Positions 45,404 to 56,900 of a stretch of 64,000 nucleotides of DNA are shown in pieces (positions within the stretch are counted from its first letter, which is position 1; the number at the start of each line of letters is the position of its first letter). Made by a program: the position numbers and the translations under genes. Where the stretch lies: assembly GCF_014639535.1 (NCBI RefSeq), contig NZ_BMGA01000006.1:62001-126000 (forward strand), read 5' to 3'. Origin of the DNA: Flavobacterium palustre (GTDB lineage: Bacteria > Bacteroidota > Bacteroidia > Flavobacteriales > Flavobacteriaceae). The notes beneath the pieces were generated by a model, which did no database searches, was not told the DNA's origin, and worked only from the letters and a program-made list of their open reading frames with translations.

Positions 45404-48400
45404 ATGCTTTTTAAAAATCACAACCGGAGATTTCTTTTTTTAGGAATTTGCTTTTGGAGTTTATTTTTTTCTGCTTCAAAAAACTTCGCCCAAACCAAAC
45501 AAATATTATTTAATCATTTAGATATCACAAATGGTCTTTCAAATAATTCTGTTTTATCAATCAATCAGGATTCTTCCGGATTTATTTGGTTGGGAACAAA
45601 ATATGGTTTAAATCGTTTTGATGGACGTAATTTTAAAATTTTTAAAAACGACCCTAAAAACAAAAGCAGTATATCTTCAAATGATTATATCAAAAAACTG
45701 ACATTAGCTCCAAATAATAAAATGTGGGTGGTATCAGACGGATTGGATTTATACCATTCAGAAGATAATTCCTTTGAATCAATCATTCCACAAAGTGAAA
45801 ACATTTTGAAGGTATTCCGGGACAGCAAAGAAAATTTATGGATAGGTTCATTAACCCAACTCAAATTTAAAGCAGCTAACAGTGAAAAAATAATCCCTAT
45901 AAAAATTGCAAAGGGCAACATAATAATTTCCGAACTTTTTGAAGACAATCATCATCACATTTGGGTGGGAACATCTGATGGATTATTCGAAGTATTTTTT
46001 GCAAATAAAAAACTAATTACAAAAAGACATTTCAGTTCCCAATTTAAAAAAACTGAAAATATTGATCAAATTACCAGCATTGTTCAGGATCAAAGTTCAA
46101 AATATTGGATTGGTACAAAAAAAAGCGGTCTTTATCTTTTTGACAAAAAAAACGATCAGTTAACCCACTTTGTAAAAAACACTACCGACAAAAACTCATT
46201 GGTCAACAATAATATCCGAAAAATTTTACTCCATAAAAATGGATCTCTTTGGATAGGCACCCAAGATGGTTTGTCAATTTTAAATCCATACACTCATCAA
46301 TTTACCAATTACCAGCACGACCCTACAAAACCAAATAGTTTAAGCCAAAATTCTATTTATGATATTTTTCAGGATAAAAGTGGTTCTATTTGGATTGGTA
46401 CCTATTTTGGAGGTGTAAATGTGGTATACTCTGTCAATACTCCTTTCACTGTTTATAAAAATAGCATCAATAAAAATAGTATCAGTAGTAATATAATTAG
46501 TGCTATTGTCGAAGACAAGAACCACAATTTGTGGATTGGGACAGAAGCCGGAGGTTTAAACTATTTTAACAGGAGCAACCAACAATTTACAGCTTATAAA
46601 AATAGTATCAGTAACAAAAACAGTATAGGATCCAATTTAGTAAAAACTATAGCGATTGACAAAAACCAAAATGTGTGGATAGGAACAACTTTAGGAGGAT
46701 TGAATCTTTTTGATCCTAAAACTTCAAGTTTCAAAGTCTTCAAAAGTAATAGTAATAGCATTGCTTCAGATAACGTAAACTGCTTGGTGGTGAACAAACA
46801 AAACAAATTGTTTATTGGAACTGATACCGGTTTAAATATTTATGATATTGCCCAGAAAAAATTTAGTTTCTTTAATACCAGCGGAAAAACATTCAGAAGA
46901 AAATCAATTAATGCTTTATTTGAAGATAAAAAAGGGACTATTTGGATAGGTACTCCTAACGGAATTCACGTTTTTCAAAACTCCAAACTGCAGTATAAAA
47001 ATTTTAAAGACAGCTTAAACACGCCATTCAATTACGATATTAACTGTTTTCTGGAAGACAGCAAAGGAAATATCTGGGTAGGAACTTATCATAATGGATT
47101 AGCATTACTTAATCTTAAAAACAATACATATAAAATTTTCAACACTACAAATGGTTTACCAAATGACAATATACTAGCCATTTCAGAAGACAACGACACC
47201 AACTTATGGATAGGAACCGATAATGGCCTAGTAAAATACAACCGCATTTCAAAAAAGTTTAGAAGTTTTAATATTTTGGATGGCTTGCCTGACAATGAAT
47301 TCAACACCAATTCAGTTTTAAAAGATAGTAATGGAAGGTTATTTTTTGGAACTTACAACGGTCTAATTAGCTTTATACCGCACGATATAGAAAAAAATGA
47401 AATAGTACCAAATGTTGTACTGTCTAACCTCAAATTATTTAACATTCCTGTTAAAATTAAAGATGAAAACAAACTTCTGGAACAAGATATCAACTTCAGC
47501 AAAACAATAACTTTCAATCATAATCAGAATAATTTCACAATCGAGTTTTCAGCATTAAATTACATTAAGTCCAACAAAAACAAATATGCTTACAGGCTTG
47601 AAGGTTTTGAGAAAAACTGGAATTATGTTGATGTTCCATCGGCAACCTATACTAATTTAACCGCAGGAAAGTATCATTTCTTAGTTAAAGCCGCCAATAA
47701 CGATGGAATTTGGAACGAGAATGTCAAAAAAATTGAAATTGTGGTACTCCCTCCCTTTTGGAAAACCTGGTGGGCTTATTTAATTTACATTATAATAATC
47801 TCTATAATAGCTAATTATATAATTAAATTTTTCAAAGCCAGAGCAGTACTTAAACAAGAGCTCCATTTTGAAAAAATGAAATTAGACTTTTTTACCAATG
47901 TATCACACGAAATCAGGACGCCGTTGACCCTAATTTTGGGACCTATCGAAAAATTAGAACAATTAACCATAGAAAATACCCAAGCCAATAAATATGCTGT
48001 CAGCATTAAAAACAATACCGAAAGATTATACCGATTAGTAAACGAATTATTAGATTTCAGAAAAGCAGATTCCGGTAATTTGCGTCTGTATTTTTTTGAG
48101 GAGGACATTGTAAGCGCTTTAAAAGAAATTTTTAACCATTTTGAAACGCTTGCCGAATCAAAAAATATTGAATACACTTTTAAAAGCAGTCATCCTCAAA
48201 TTTTGGTCTATTTTGACAAAGACCAAATGGAAAAAGTATTTTTCAATTTATTGTCAAACGCTTTCAAGTTTACCCCAAACAATGGTAGTATAAACCTTGA
48301 AATCACCTTAAAAAAACAAAAAATAAACATTCGTGTAACAGATAATGGCAAAGGTATCGATTCCGAAAATATTGATTTTATTTTCAAAAACTTTTATCAG

Positions 48401-49459
48401 GTGGGACAACACTTTGGGACAGGTATTGGTTTAGCACTTTCAAAAAGTTTGATAGAACTTCATAAAGGAAAAATCAGTGTAAAAAGTACTCCTGCAACGG
48501 CAAACCAAAATGGAAAAACTACTTTTAAGGTCCAATTACAAATTGGTAAAGAACACTTAAACGAAAGTGATTTTACTTCAACACCTAAAATTGAAAATAC
48601 TGTTTACGAAGAAATCATAGACTATTCTTCCGAAAACTTTATTGACAGTCCGGTTATTAATGATAAAAATAAAACGACAACTATTTTAATTGTTGAAGAC
48701 AATGATGAAGTAAGGGATTTTATAAAACAATCTTTAGAACATCAGTATCGTGTTTATGAAAGCGAAAATGGCTTGGAAGGCTGGAAAAAGGCCATCCAAA
48801 TCCTTCCCGATTTAATCATTAGCGATGTGATGATGCCAATTATGGATGGGCTCGAACTTTGCAAAAAGCTCAAAACAGACATACGTACTTCACATATTCC
48901 AGTTATTATGCTTACTGCAAAATCGGCACCTATACATCAAATACATGGTTTACAGCATGGAGCCGATGTTTATATTACCAAACCATTCAGTGAGCAAATT
49001 TTGCAGCTTAACATACACAATCTCTTAACCTTAAGAGCGGTAATGCAAAAAAAATATAGTGAACAACTATTAACATTACCCGCTATAATAAACACAGAAT
49101 CATCACAGGATGAAATATTACTACAAAAACTACATAAAATTATTGAAGACAACATTGCCAATGTCGATTTAGATGTCAGCTACATTACTTCAGAAATTGG
49201 AATGAGTAAATCACTTTTATACAAGAAATTTAGTGCACTTACTAACCTTTCTTTAAATGAATTCATTAAAAACCAGCGTTTAAAACATGCTGTCGAGTTT
49301 TTCCAAAAAGGTGAAACATCAGTTCTATCAGTTGCATTGGAAGTAGGTTTCAATGATCCTAACTACTTTAGTAGGGAATTCAAAAAAGTATATGGAATTA
49401 CCCCTACAGACTATATTAAAAACAAGGGAATGGATAAATCAAATGGAACTACTAATTGA
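45404..49459 (+). CDS. Hybrid two-component system regulator (HTCS), complete
   Basis: Full-length PUL sensor-regulator. A signal/anchor segment (about 8-29, ending NFAQT) is followed by about 13 visible beta-propeller blades (W-[IVL]-G-T motifs, to about residue 670), a Y_Y_Y domain (about 705-770), a membrane helix (about 788-812), kinase box SHEIRTP with phosphorylated H835, ATPase domain with GTGIGLALSKSL, a receiver domain (from about 1087) with D1141 in SDVMMP, and an AraC-type DNA-binding domain (about 1245-1345). It is divergent from susC3 and convergent with the lyase operon, so it most likely senses the unsaturated oligosaccharide of this locus. A different lineage from the HTCS at the left edge. 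Confidence 0.96.
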   Translation: MLFKNHNRRFLFLGICFWSLFFSASKNFAQTKQILFNHLDITNGLSNNSVLSINQDSSGFIWLGTKYGLNRFDGRNFKIFKNDPKNKSSISSNDYIKKLTLAPNNKMWVVSDGLDLYHSEDNSFESIIPQSENILKVFRDSKENLWIGSLTQLKFKAANSEKIIPIKIAKGNIIISELFEDNHHHIWVGTSDGLFEVFFANKKLITKRHFSSQFKKTENIDQITSIVQDQSSKYWIGTKKSGLYLFDKKNDQLTHFVKNTTDKNSLVNNNIRKILLHKNGSLWIGTQDGLSILNPYTHQFTNYQHDPTKPNSLSQNSIYDIFQDKSGSIWIGTYFGGVNVVYSVNTPFTVYKNSINKNSISSNIISAIVEDKNHNLWIGTEAGGLNYFNRSNQQFTAYKNSISNKNSIGSNLVKTIAIDKNQNVWIGTTLGGLNLFDPKTSSFKVFKSNSNSIASDNVNCLVVNKQNKLFIGTDTGLNIYDIAQKKFSFFNTSGKTFRRKSINALFEDKKGTIWIGTPNGIHVFQNSKLQYKNFKDSLNTPFNYDINCFLEDSKGNIWVGTYHNGLALLNLKNNTYKIFNTTNGLPNDNILAISEDNDTNLWIGTDNGLVKYNRISKKFRSFNILDGLPDNEFNTNSVLKDSNGRLFFGTYNGLISFIPHDIEKNEIVPNVVLSNLKLFNIPVKIKDENKLLEQDINFSKTITFNHNQNNFTIEFSALNYIKSNKNKYAYRLEGFEKNWNYVDVPSATYTNLTAGKYHFLVKAANNDGIWNENVKKIEIVVLPPFWKTWWAYLIYIIIISIIANYIIKFFKARAVLKQELHFEKMKLDFFTNVSHEIRTPLTLILGPIEKLEQLTIENTQANKYAVSIKNNTERLYRLVNELLDFRKADSGNLRLYFFEEDIVSALKEIFNHFETLAESKNIEYTFKSSHPQILVYFDKDQMEKVFFNLLSNAFKFTPNNGSINLEITLKKQKINIRVTDNGKGIDSENIDFIFKNFYQVGQHFGTGIGLALSKSLIELHKGKISVKSTPATANQNGKTTFKVQLQIGKEHLNESDFTSTPKIENTVYEEIIDYSSENFIDSPVINDKNKTTTILIVEDNDEVRDFIKQSLEHQYRVYESENGLEGWKKAIQILPDLIISDVMMPIMDGLELCKKLKTDIRTSHIPVIMLTAKSAPIHQIHGLQHGADVYITKPFSEQILQLNIHNLLTLRAVMQKKYSEQLLTLPAIINTESSQDEILLQKLHKIIEDNIANVDLDVSYITSEIGMSKSLLYKKFSALTNLSLNEFIKNQRLKHAVEFFQKGETSVLSVALEVGFNDPNYFSREFKKVYGITPTDYIKNKGMDKSNGTTN

Positions 49460-49547
49460 TTTAGAATATTTTAATAAAACACCTGATATGTTTTCATGAT
49501 GACTACACTGTGAAATTTTTCAGATTGAAACCAAGACACAAAAAGGA

Positions 49548-49573
49548 GGGCTGTTCAAACTTTTAAACAGCCC
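49548..49573. terminator. Bidirectional terminator between HTCS and the lyase operon
   Basis: GGGCTGTT/AACAGCCC (49548-49555, 49566-49573) with A-rich and T-rich flanks, lying between convergent stops. Confidence 0.82.
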
Positions 49574-49619
49574 TTTTTATATTTTTCCTTTGCGAGAGAT
49601 TAGAAATAGTCTATAAAAT

Positions 49620-50753
49620 CTATTGCTTATTATTAGTAAAAGGTACTGTTACGATACCTGAATAAGTTCCATTTTCAAAACCGCCTTGCCCATCCATTGT
49701 TGAGAAATACATACAACGAGGTTTTCCATTCTCAAAAAGGATAAAAGGTCTTTCTATTTGTCCTCTTTTTTCTAATGTATTATCGTCCCATTGAATTGTC
49801 TTGGAATAGGCTTTTGGGTCACTATCCATTTTCCAATCAATTCCATTGACAGAATGAGCCAAAACACCTCCACCCCATTCACTTGTATATTTTCCTTTAT
49901 GATCTTTGAAAGTAACATGATATCCACTTTTGTCCTTCCATAAAAAAGGATCTTCAAGTTCACCAGTTACTTTGGCATCAAAAACAGCTTTTTTGTTATT
50001 TAGAACTTCATAAGGTCCCATAATATTTTTGGCAAAAGCTACTCCAAGCGACATTGGCCCGTGAACATTACCTTCGTATTCTCGTGCTTTAAAAATCATT
50101 AAAACCGAATCATCGTCATTGATTACCATTGTTGGATTCGAAGTCAGAAAGCTATAGAAAGTATTGGGTTCTGTCTCTAGAATTGGCCTGTCCATTCTTT
50201 GCCATGGTCCATCAAGACTACTTGCCACTGCCACACCAACACGTTTATTACTTCTACCTACAATACACCATTTACTCTCCGTAGTAAGCTCTCCTTTTTT
50301 TGCTTCTTCAAACGGATGAGTGGATCCTACATAAAACATATAATACTTTCCTTTATGCTTAAAAATTTGAGGATTGAAAGTAGATCTACCGTCCCAATAC
50401 TGCGCTCCTCTTGCTGATAAAGCCTTGTTTACAAAATGAAATGGCCCTTCGGGTCTATCGGCCACGGCATGAACAATTTCTGAAGAAACCATCCAGCCCG
50501 GATGAAAAACAATAGTATCCGAATAACGGGATGAAAAAAGATGGTATTTCCCGTCATCTCCTTTTATAACTGAATTATCCCAAACCCAATAGCCTTTCAT
50601 ATAAAAACCACCATCTTTAACGGCTTTCCCCAGATTGTGGAAAATTTCATTTTTGGAATTTTTCTTTAATTCTAACAAATTGGTTAACTTTTCCTGAGAT
50701 GACACTAATTGAACTGCGATTAACAGCAACCATAAAAAAACTGTTTTTTTCAT
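49620..50753 (-). CDS. Beta-propeller glycosidase-like protein (GH43/GH32 superfamily)
   Basis: Secreted five-bladed propeller protein with a signal peptide ending near LVSSQ (about residue 20). Repeated blade features are visible: WVWDNSVIKGDDGKYHLFSSR, FNPQIFKHKGKYYMFYVGS, TSNPTMVINDDDSVLMIF, ELEDPFLWKDKSGYHVTF, QIERPFILFENGKP. Candidate acidic residues are the Asp of WDNS, the Asp of EDPF and the Glu of IERPF. It belongs to the wide GH43/GH32/GH117-type clan, but I cannot assign a CAZy family. Last in the lyase operon, 7 bp after PL8. It probably removes a sugar that the lyases and GH88 do not. Confidence 0.7.
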   Translation of the reverse strand: MKKTVFLWLLLIAVQLVSSQEKLTNLLELKKNSKNEIFHNLGKAVKDGGFYMKGYWVWDNSVIKGDDGKYHLFSSRYSDTIVFHPGWMVSSEIVHAVADRPEGPFHFVNKALSARGAQYWDGRSTFNPQIFKHKGKYYMFYVGSTHPFEEAKKGELTTESKWCIVGRSNKRVGVAVASSLDGPWQRMDRPILETEPNTFYSFLTSNPTMVINDDDSVLMIFKAREYEGNVHGPMSLGVAFAKNIMGPYEVLNNKKAVFDAKVTGELEDPFLWKDKSGYHVTFKDHKGKYTSEWGGGVLAHSVNGIDWKMDSDPKAYSKTIQWDDNTLEKRGQIERPFILFENGKPRCMYFSTMDGQGGFENGTYSGIVTVPFTNNKQ

Positions 50754-50760
50754 AGATAGC

Positions 50761-53700
50761 TTATTTTTTTAAATTAATCTGATTAGAAAATCCATGTCTG
50801 CATTCCAGAGTTATCTCCGTATTACCTCCTATAACTACAATAGATTTTACTGCCGAATTCTGATTTAATTTCCATTTTCCTTTCAACGTAATAGTCAATT
50901 CAACAGGCATACTATAATTATCAAATCCTTTATCCTTAGTCTGAAAATTAAGATCAGGCTGAACAACACTTATTGTAATGTTTTTGGCTTCGTTCTTGAT
51001 CATTAAAAGTGAAGGAACTGAAACACTTTTTAAAATAGCATCGTCTAATTCTTTTTCCGAATTAAAAATTACAAATCCAGTTGTTGCTGTTTCATTATCT
51101 TTTACAATATGGGCAATATTATCTGCTCTTAAAATTTGATATGATTTATCATTTTTCACTTTATTTTCAAATGAAGTAGCTGCATCTTTTTGGAGTCCCG
51201 GATAAATAACATATTGATAGGAAGCATCTTTAGGCGCTTTTCCATGTTCTATCCACGAAGACGCATAATCGCCTTTTGTAATCGTTTCATCCTTTGCTTT
51301 TGGATTCATTTTACCTGTATTAACCGAATAAGCATTATTGTAAGATTCCTGAGACTGCCTTCTAATTTCAATAGTATTTGGAGATAAAATATAATATCCG
51401 TTTTGATACGCATCAATCAGCCATTTGCCTGATTTACCTATTACTTCCATTGAGGATTGATAAGGAAAAGTTGAAATATTTTTGCTCTCTGAAGAAGAAA
51501 TTGGCATCGATTTATCGCTTATAAAATTTTGAAATAAATTAGTTTCCACAGGATTTATCGTATCAATACTCGAAATTCCTGTTCCAATACAAATTAATTT
51601 ATCTCCAAAAGAAAAAACCGATTTATTGGCTTTCAATTTCCCTGGGAATCCATTATTCTTCTTCGACTCTTCTGCATCTGAACCCTTCGATTCATTTAAT
51701 TTCATTCCGAAAACTCCATTATTTCCCAAAGTAACAGCCCCTGCAAAAGTTTCTTCTGACCTGAACATTAGTAATTCTGTATTTAATTCTAATTCTTTAA
51801 GTGGTAGATTAATTACAGTCGTACCTGGATATCTGTTCCAGTCCCAGCCATCTTGCTTAAAGCCGCTGCCTAAATCCCCGCCAATGTTCATGATCTGAAT
51901 ACTTCCGTTTGCGGGATATCTTCCGTACCTGTTTGCGTCAACGTAAATTTCTGAAGCCCAAACATATTTGCTGTAACCTTTAATCGTTGCTGCCCAGTCA
52001 TTTCTTCTGTGAATTGCCGTTGCCGCATACGGAAGCACATGATAGCCTGGTAACTGGTCTTTTTCTATAACTTCACTTTTTAATTTATCGCTGTCACCCC
52101 ATAATCTTACATAAGCGGATGCTACTTCTTTATCAATTTTCGAATTTCCCTCTGGATTTCCTGATTGTGCCATTAACAAAAATGAACTTTTTAATGTTTT
52201 AATAGAATTTTCTTCTAAAGGATGACGCCCCGCATTTCCAAAACCATAATCATACAATTGACTATAAATTCTTGTTGTCAATAATGATTTTTTAAAGTTT
52301 TTATGACCAGCTTCATCAATTCTAAACTGAGTTCCCGAAAGCGTATAAATTACAGGAGGAATACTCGCAAAAGCACCCATTCCATAAGCCGGATAATGCC
52401 CTCCGTGATGCCATGAAGTACCATCAATTTTGAAAACACCTTTTTCATTATCAAGAGCTAACGTTTTTGATATATAATTAGAATATGCATCTAATAAAGC
52501 TGCTTGTTTATCAACATTATCAGACATAAAAATCAGCAACAAATGATAGAAAGATTGGGTGTTGTAATAATCAATATTAGCTTCATATTCAACTTCCGGT
52601 CCTAAAACTTTACCAAGATTAAAAAGCCATTGCAAACTATTTCCTATTTCATTCAATAAACCCGCTTTTTTTAGTGGTTCCTTCATCATATAAAAAGCTT
52701 CTGCTACCTCTCTTGTATTGTAACCAATATGATGTCTTGTTCCCCCAGATGCTCCATCCTGCCAACCCTGATCCAGAAAATATCGGCTTGCATTAATAAA
52801 CATTTCTTCAATTTGAGATTTATCGGCATCAGTACTTTGAAGATAAAAAACGGCAATCTTCTTTATCGATTTACCAAAACTCTGGACATCAAGTGTGTGA
52901 TTCTTTTTTGCATCTTCTTCATCAAAATAAACCTCATCAACTTTAAATACTAAAGGGTCACCTAAAACCGTCTCGCTTTTTATCAAATTTAATTTGGCAT
53001 ACTCTTCCTTTGCTTTTGATAAATTATTATTCTTTTTCCCCTCTTTATTGAAAGTTTTATCAAGACGTTTTTCAATAACAGACAAATCCTTTTTCTCGCT
53101 ATCAGAAACTGATTTCAACGATAAATCATGAATTCGCTGCATATTTTTAATCAGCGGCATCCAATGATCTTCACCATTTTGTTTGTCCTTTTTAATAAAA
53201 GGAACCATAGCATCAGGATAAGGGTGACGATCATCCATATATTGAGAAAACACGATGTCATCAAAAAATAATTTTCCTTTACTTTTTTCTGAAGTGGCGC
53301 TTACTTTAAAAGTATCATAAGCAATAGCATCACCTTTTTTAGGAGCATTGCCACTCATTTCAAAAATAGGAACTCTGATGGTGCGCCAACCTGTAAAATT
53401 TAATTTAATTGGAAACCAAACTTCTTCTTTGCCTTGCTTTTCAAAAGATATTTTGATTGTTTCATTCTGTGCTTTATCATTATACAGCGACATCACTAAA
53501 GTAGGACTCGCTGGAAAATAATCGCCATACGCTAACGGACTTTCTTTTTTAGTCAGAATTCTAAAATTGGAAGTTTCAAAAAAACCACCACCAATAAAAT
53601 CCCATTGTAAGGAGGATTTCCCTGATTGATGGTGTTTCCCGTTTATCGATAATACGCTGGATTTATTTTTTTTAAAATTAATGATTGAAGTTTCGTTTTC

Positions 53701-53811
53701 AAACGATTCTTTCGCTGGCCTGCCGTCTTTTACTTGTGAAAAAGTAAGGCATCCTGTAAAAAGCATACCGATTGTAAAAAACTTGCTAATTGTTGTAATC
53801 TCTTTTTTCAT
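50761..53811 (-). CDS. PL8 polysaccharide lyase, chondroitinase ABC-like
   Basis: Lyase that would cut glycosaminoglycan-like chains by beta-elimination. At 1016 residues it matches the chondroitinase ABC length. Layout: N-terminal jelly-roll (about 27-200, with SSLQWDFIGGG and LFFDDIVFSQYMDD), helical catalytic domain (about 210-600), then PL8 beta-domains. Candidate active-site parts are HHGGHYPAYG with H468, H469, H472 and Y473, and NAGRHPLEEN with R529, followed by YGRYPANGSIQIMN and GWDWNRYPGTT. The N-terminus could be a normal signal peptide or a lipoprotein (FTGC, C21). It lies 113 bp after the larger lyase. Confidence 0.88.
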   Translation of the reverse strand: MKKEITTISKFFTIGMLFTGCLTFSQVKDGRPAKESFENETSIINFKKNKSSVLSINGKHHQSGKSSLQWDFIGGGFFETSNFRILTKKESPLAYGDYFPASPTLVMSLYNDKAQNETIKISFEKQGKEEVWFPIKLNFTGWRTIRVPIFEMSGNAPKKGDAIAYDTFKVSATSEKSKGKLFFDDIVFSQYMDDRHPYPDAMVPFIKKDKQNGEDHWMPLIKNMQRIHDLSLKSVSDSEKKDLSVIEKRLDKTFNKEGKKNNNLSKAKEEYAKLNLIKSETVLGDPLVFKVDEVYFDEEDAKKNHTLDVQSFGKSIKKIAVFYLQSTDADKSQIEEMFINASRYFLDQGWQDGASGGTRHHIGYNTREVAEAFYMMKEPLKKAGLLNEIGNSLQWLFNLGKVLGPEVEYEANIDYYNTQSFYHLLLIFMSDNVDKQAALLDAYSNYISKTLALDNEKGVFKIDGTSWHHGGHYPAYGMGAFASIPPVIYTLSGTQFRIDEAGHKNFKKSLLTTRIYSQLYDYGFGNAGRHPLEENSIKTLKSSFLLMAQSGNPEGNSKIDKEVASAYVRLWGDSDKLKSEVIEKDQLPGYHVLPYAATAIHRRNDWAATIKGYSKYVWASEIYVDANRYGRYPANGSIQIMNIGGDLGSGFKQDGWDWNRYPGTTVINLPLKELELNTELLMFRSEETFAGAVTLGNNGVFGMKLNESKGSDAEESKKNNGFPGKLKANKSVFSFGDKLICIGTGISSIDTINPVETNLFQNFISDKSMPISSSESKNISTFPYQSSMEVIGKSGKWLIDAYQNGYYILSPNTIEIRRQSQESYNNAYSVNTGKMNPKAKDETITKGDYASSWIEHGKAPKDASYQYVIYPGLQKDAATSFENKVKNDKSYQILRADNIAHIVKDNETATTGFVIFNSEKELDDAILKSVSVPSLLMIKNEAKNITISVVQPDLNFQTKDKGFDNYSMPVELTITLKGKWKLNQNSAVKSIVVIGGNTEITLECRHGFSNQINLKK

Positions 53812-53924
53812 TATTATTCAATTCTAAGGAATTAAGGTAAGTAATATATTTTAATATTAACTTCCAATCAAAACTTCCAGAGTCTTTTTGATTAGGAATA
53901 TACTAAGTCAACTATTATTTAATT

Positions 53925-56900
53925 TTATTGTTTAACAATTGTGCTTCTAAAAGTCTCATAACCATTTTGAGCTACTACAATGTAATTTCCTGATGGCAAA
54001 TCCGCGACATAAACCTGCTGCGGTAGAGTTGTAAAACGAAGCTCACGAAGCTTATTACCAACACTATTATAGATACTAATCTTTGCATTTGGATCTAAAA
54101 GAGATGATAGGCTAATGCTGAAATAATCCTCAACAGGGTTAGGATACACAGTAAAGTTAGACGAACTTGCTACTTCTTCTTTAGATGCTGTTTTTGATGT
54201 CTCACTGCAAGAACCTAGCTTATCGCCATGATCCAAATGAGACTGAACTGCAGACTGAGCCACACAGATAAGCTTGTTGTTATGGCAAATCTGTACTTTC
54301 GTATTGTCATTCCCGCATCTTACATCAAGAATATCGATTGTAATTGAAGCTGTAGTTTGACATCCACCAGCATACGAAACTGTTACTGTATAAGTACCAG
54401 CCTGAGAAACCGAAATAGATTGTGTAGTTGCTCCAGTGTTCCAGTTATAGGAAACATTTTGGTCACCTTGCACTAATGTATTTAAGGTAATCGATGTAGG
54501 TCCGTATCCCAGATAGATTGTGTTTTTATCATCTATAGCCGGGTTCATAGCATATACATCCGGAATACTTACTTGTACTGAAGGACATATTGCGTTTACA
54601 TTTACAGTTTCAGAAACCTTTACAGCATTATCATTATCAGTAGCTTTTGCTGTTATACTATAAGAACCTGCACTAACATTATTCCAGTTGAAACTGTAAG
54701 GAGCAGTTAAATCTTCACCTAATTTAGTGGTTTCATTGAAGAATTCCACTTTTGTAACACTACCATCAGCATCGGCAGCATCGGCAGTAATCGTAATACT
54801 TGCAAGTGAAGTATAACTGGTATTTGCCAAAGGCGAACTAATTGATACTGTTGGAGCAAGGGGTTGTGGATTTATTGTAACGTTAGCTCCAACAGAAATA
54901 CAACCATCTGTATTTTTTGCATACACAGTATAATCTCCTGAAGCTAAATTTCCGAAAATACCTGTCGTATTTTCAAATGTAATTCCATCTAAACTAAAAC
55001 TCAGGTTTTCTATAGCACTTGTTACAGTGATACTTCCGGTTGCTACAGTGTAAGTTGGCTGAGCAATCTCTACCGTTGGAGTCACAGGAGTTGCATTAAG
55101 CAAAACACAAGGATTCGCCATTGTCAATTTTATTTCAACCGGAAAACCATCAGCAACAGTAAATGAAATTGTCGTTCCATTTGCGGAAGCAGAACCAATA
55201 TTGGCATTAGGATTTGCCTGTGTTATATTCCACTCATAATTTAAGTTTAAAGTAATTACTTTTGATTCAGAAGGATTAGCTCCCATATCAGGATTACTAA
55301 CCGAAAGAATTATTTCAGAAGAATTTGCATTCAATCCTTTATACATCACCAAACATGGCAAATCATTTGCTTTAAGCACTCCATCAGTAATTGAAGCATT
55401 CGCAGACGGCAAAGCATAAGCCCAGGTTTTTGATACTTTGTGCTCGATTATCTGTTGGTTAGCATTGTTTTGATGTACAACATACGGTTTTTCAGCAGAT
55501 TGCATTTGTTGAGCAAATGTTGTCATTCTGGATGTATTAGCTGAAGGAATACAAACAAATTCGTAGGAACTGTTCGTTGGTGAAGTTCCATGATCCAAAT
55601 ATGCAAGATGGTAGTTGTTTCCGACATTACTATCTATAGTAGCTTGTGATGGCGTAGTTTGATTTTGATAAGGTGTAATTTGGTTAGAATTTCTGATTTT
55701 CAAAATTCCGGAATTGGGTAAAACATAATAACCGGTGTTGTAATTATCAATAATCCAGTTAGCCGAAGCATCAGTAAACGAATCCTCACTTTGGTTCGTT
55801 TTTACCTCTCCATTTACCAAAACATCAATCGTATTGTTATTCAGTCTTTGAAACAAAGTCGTTACGGTAGGATTAGCAGTATCATTATTCTTAATACTGT
55901 TACCTAAACAAATAATGAAATCATCAATAGCAAAATAAGTTTTAGTAAATTCAAAAGTGCCATTATGGGTACTTGGTCCATAAGTACCTCCAAATCCTGT
56001 GCTACTTTTTTCTTTAAATTTCATTGCAAACAATCCGGATTGTCCTGTAGTATGAGACAAAACACTTTTATTCAATTGATTTAATGCTAAAGAACCCGCA
56101 AAACCATAGGTATTGGTTTCATCAATTCGTTCTTTTTCTGCATGCAACTTGTCCCAAGGCAATACTATAGTTGTTGCTCCAGGATTGTAATTCCAGTCCC
56201 ATCCTATATCGCTATATCCATTTCCTGTTGTGGCATTCCCAGGATATATAATTTCCAATGCTCCGTAACTTTGATATCTTCCAAATCTATTTTGATTGAT
56301 ATAAATCTCAGAACCCCACAATATATCTGATTGTCCTTTCATCGAAGCTACCCAATTGTTTTTTCTATATATACCTAAATTGGCGTAGTTAAATTGGATG
56401 TAAGCTTCTTCAAATGGAGCAACGGTACTATTATTGAAATTGTTATTAACTCCATATTTTCTATTGTAAATTCCCGCTAATGCAGGATCAGCACTCTCTA
56501 ATCCTAAAATTTTTCCACCAAATATAGCAGTATTAGCTAGAGTACTTGACGCTAAAGAAGTAGTTTTAGTTTGCGGATTTCTTCCCGCTAGTGCAAATGG
56601 CTTTACACCTGCATCATTAGAATACATAGTTTGTGCATAAACTGCATCTCTAAATCTCATATATGAAGGCTGGTCAATTTGAAAACCAGTTCCTTCCATA
56701 GATTTTATAGCTCTTGAAACAGTTGCATAAGCATACATATAACCATCATAACTGTTATTATGGTGATTTCCTAAACCGTCTTTTTTCAAGCCATCTTTTT
56801 GACCATAAGTATAGATTAAGAAACGGTCAATATATCTCTTAACCGTTTTTAAAAAACGTATTTTTTCGTCATTGGTTTTAAACCAATCTGAGTAAGCTAA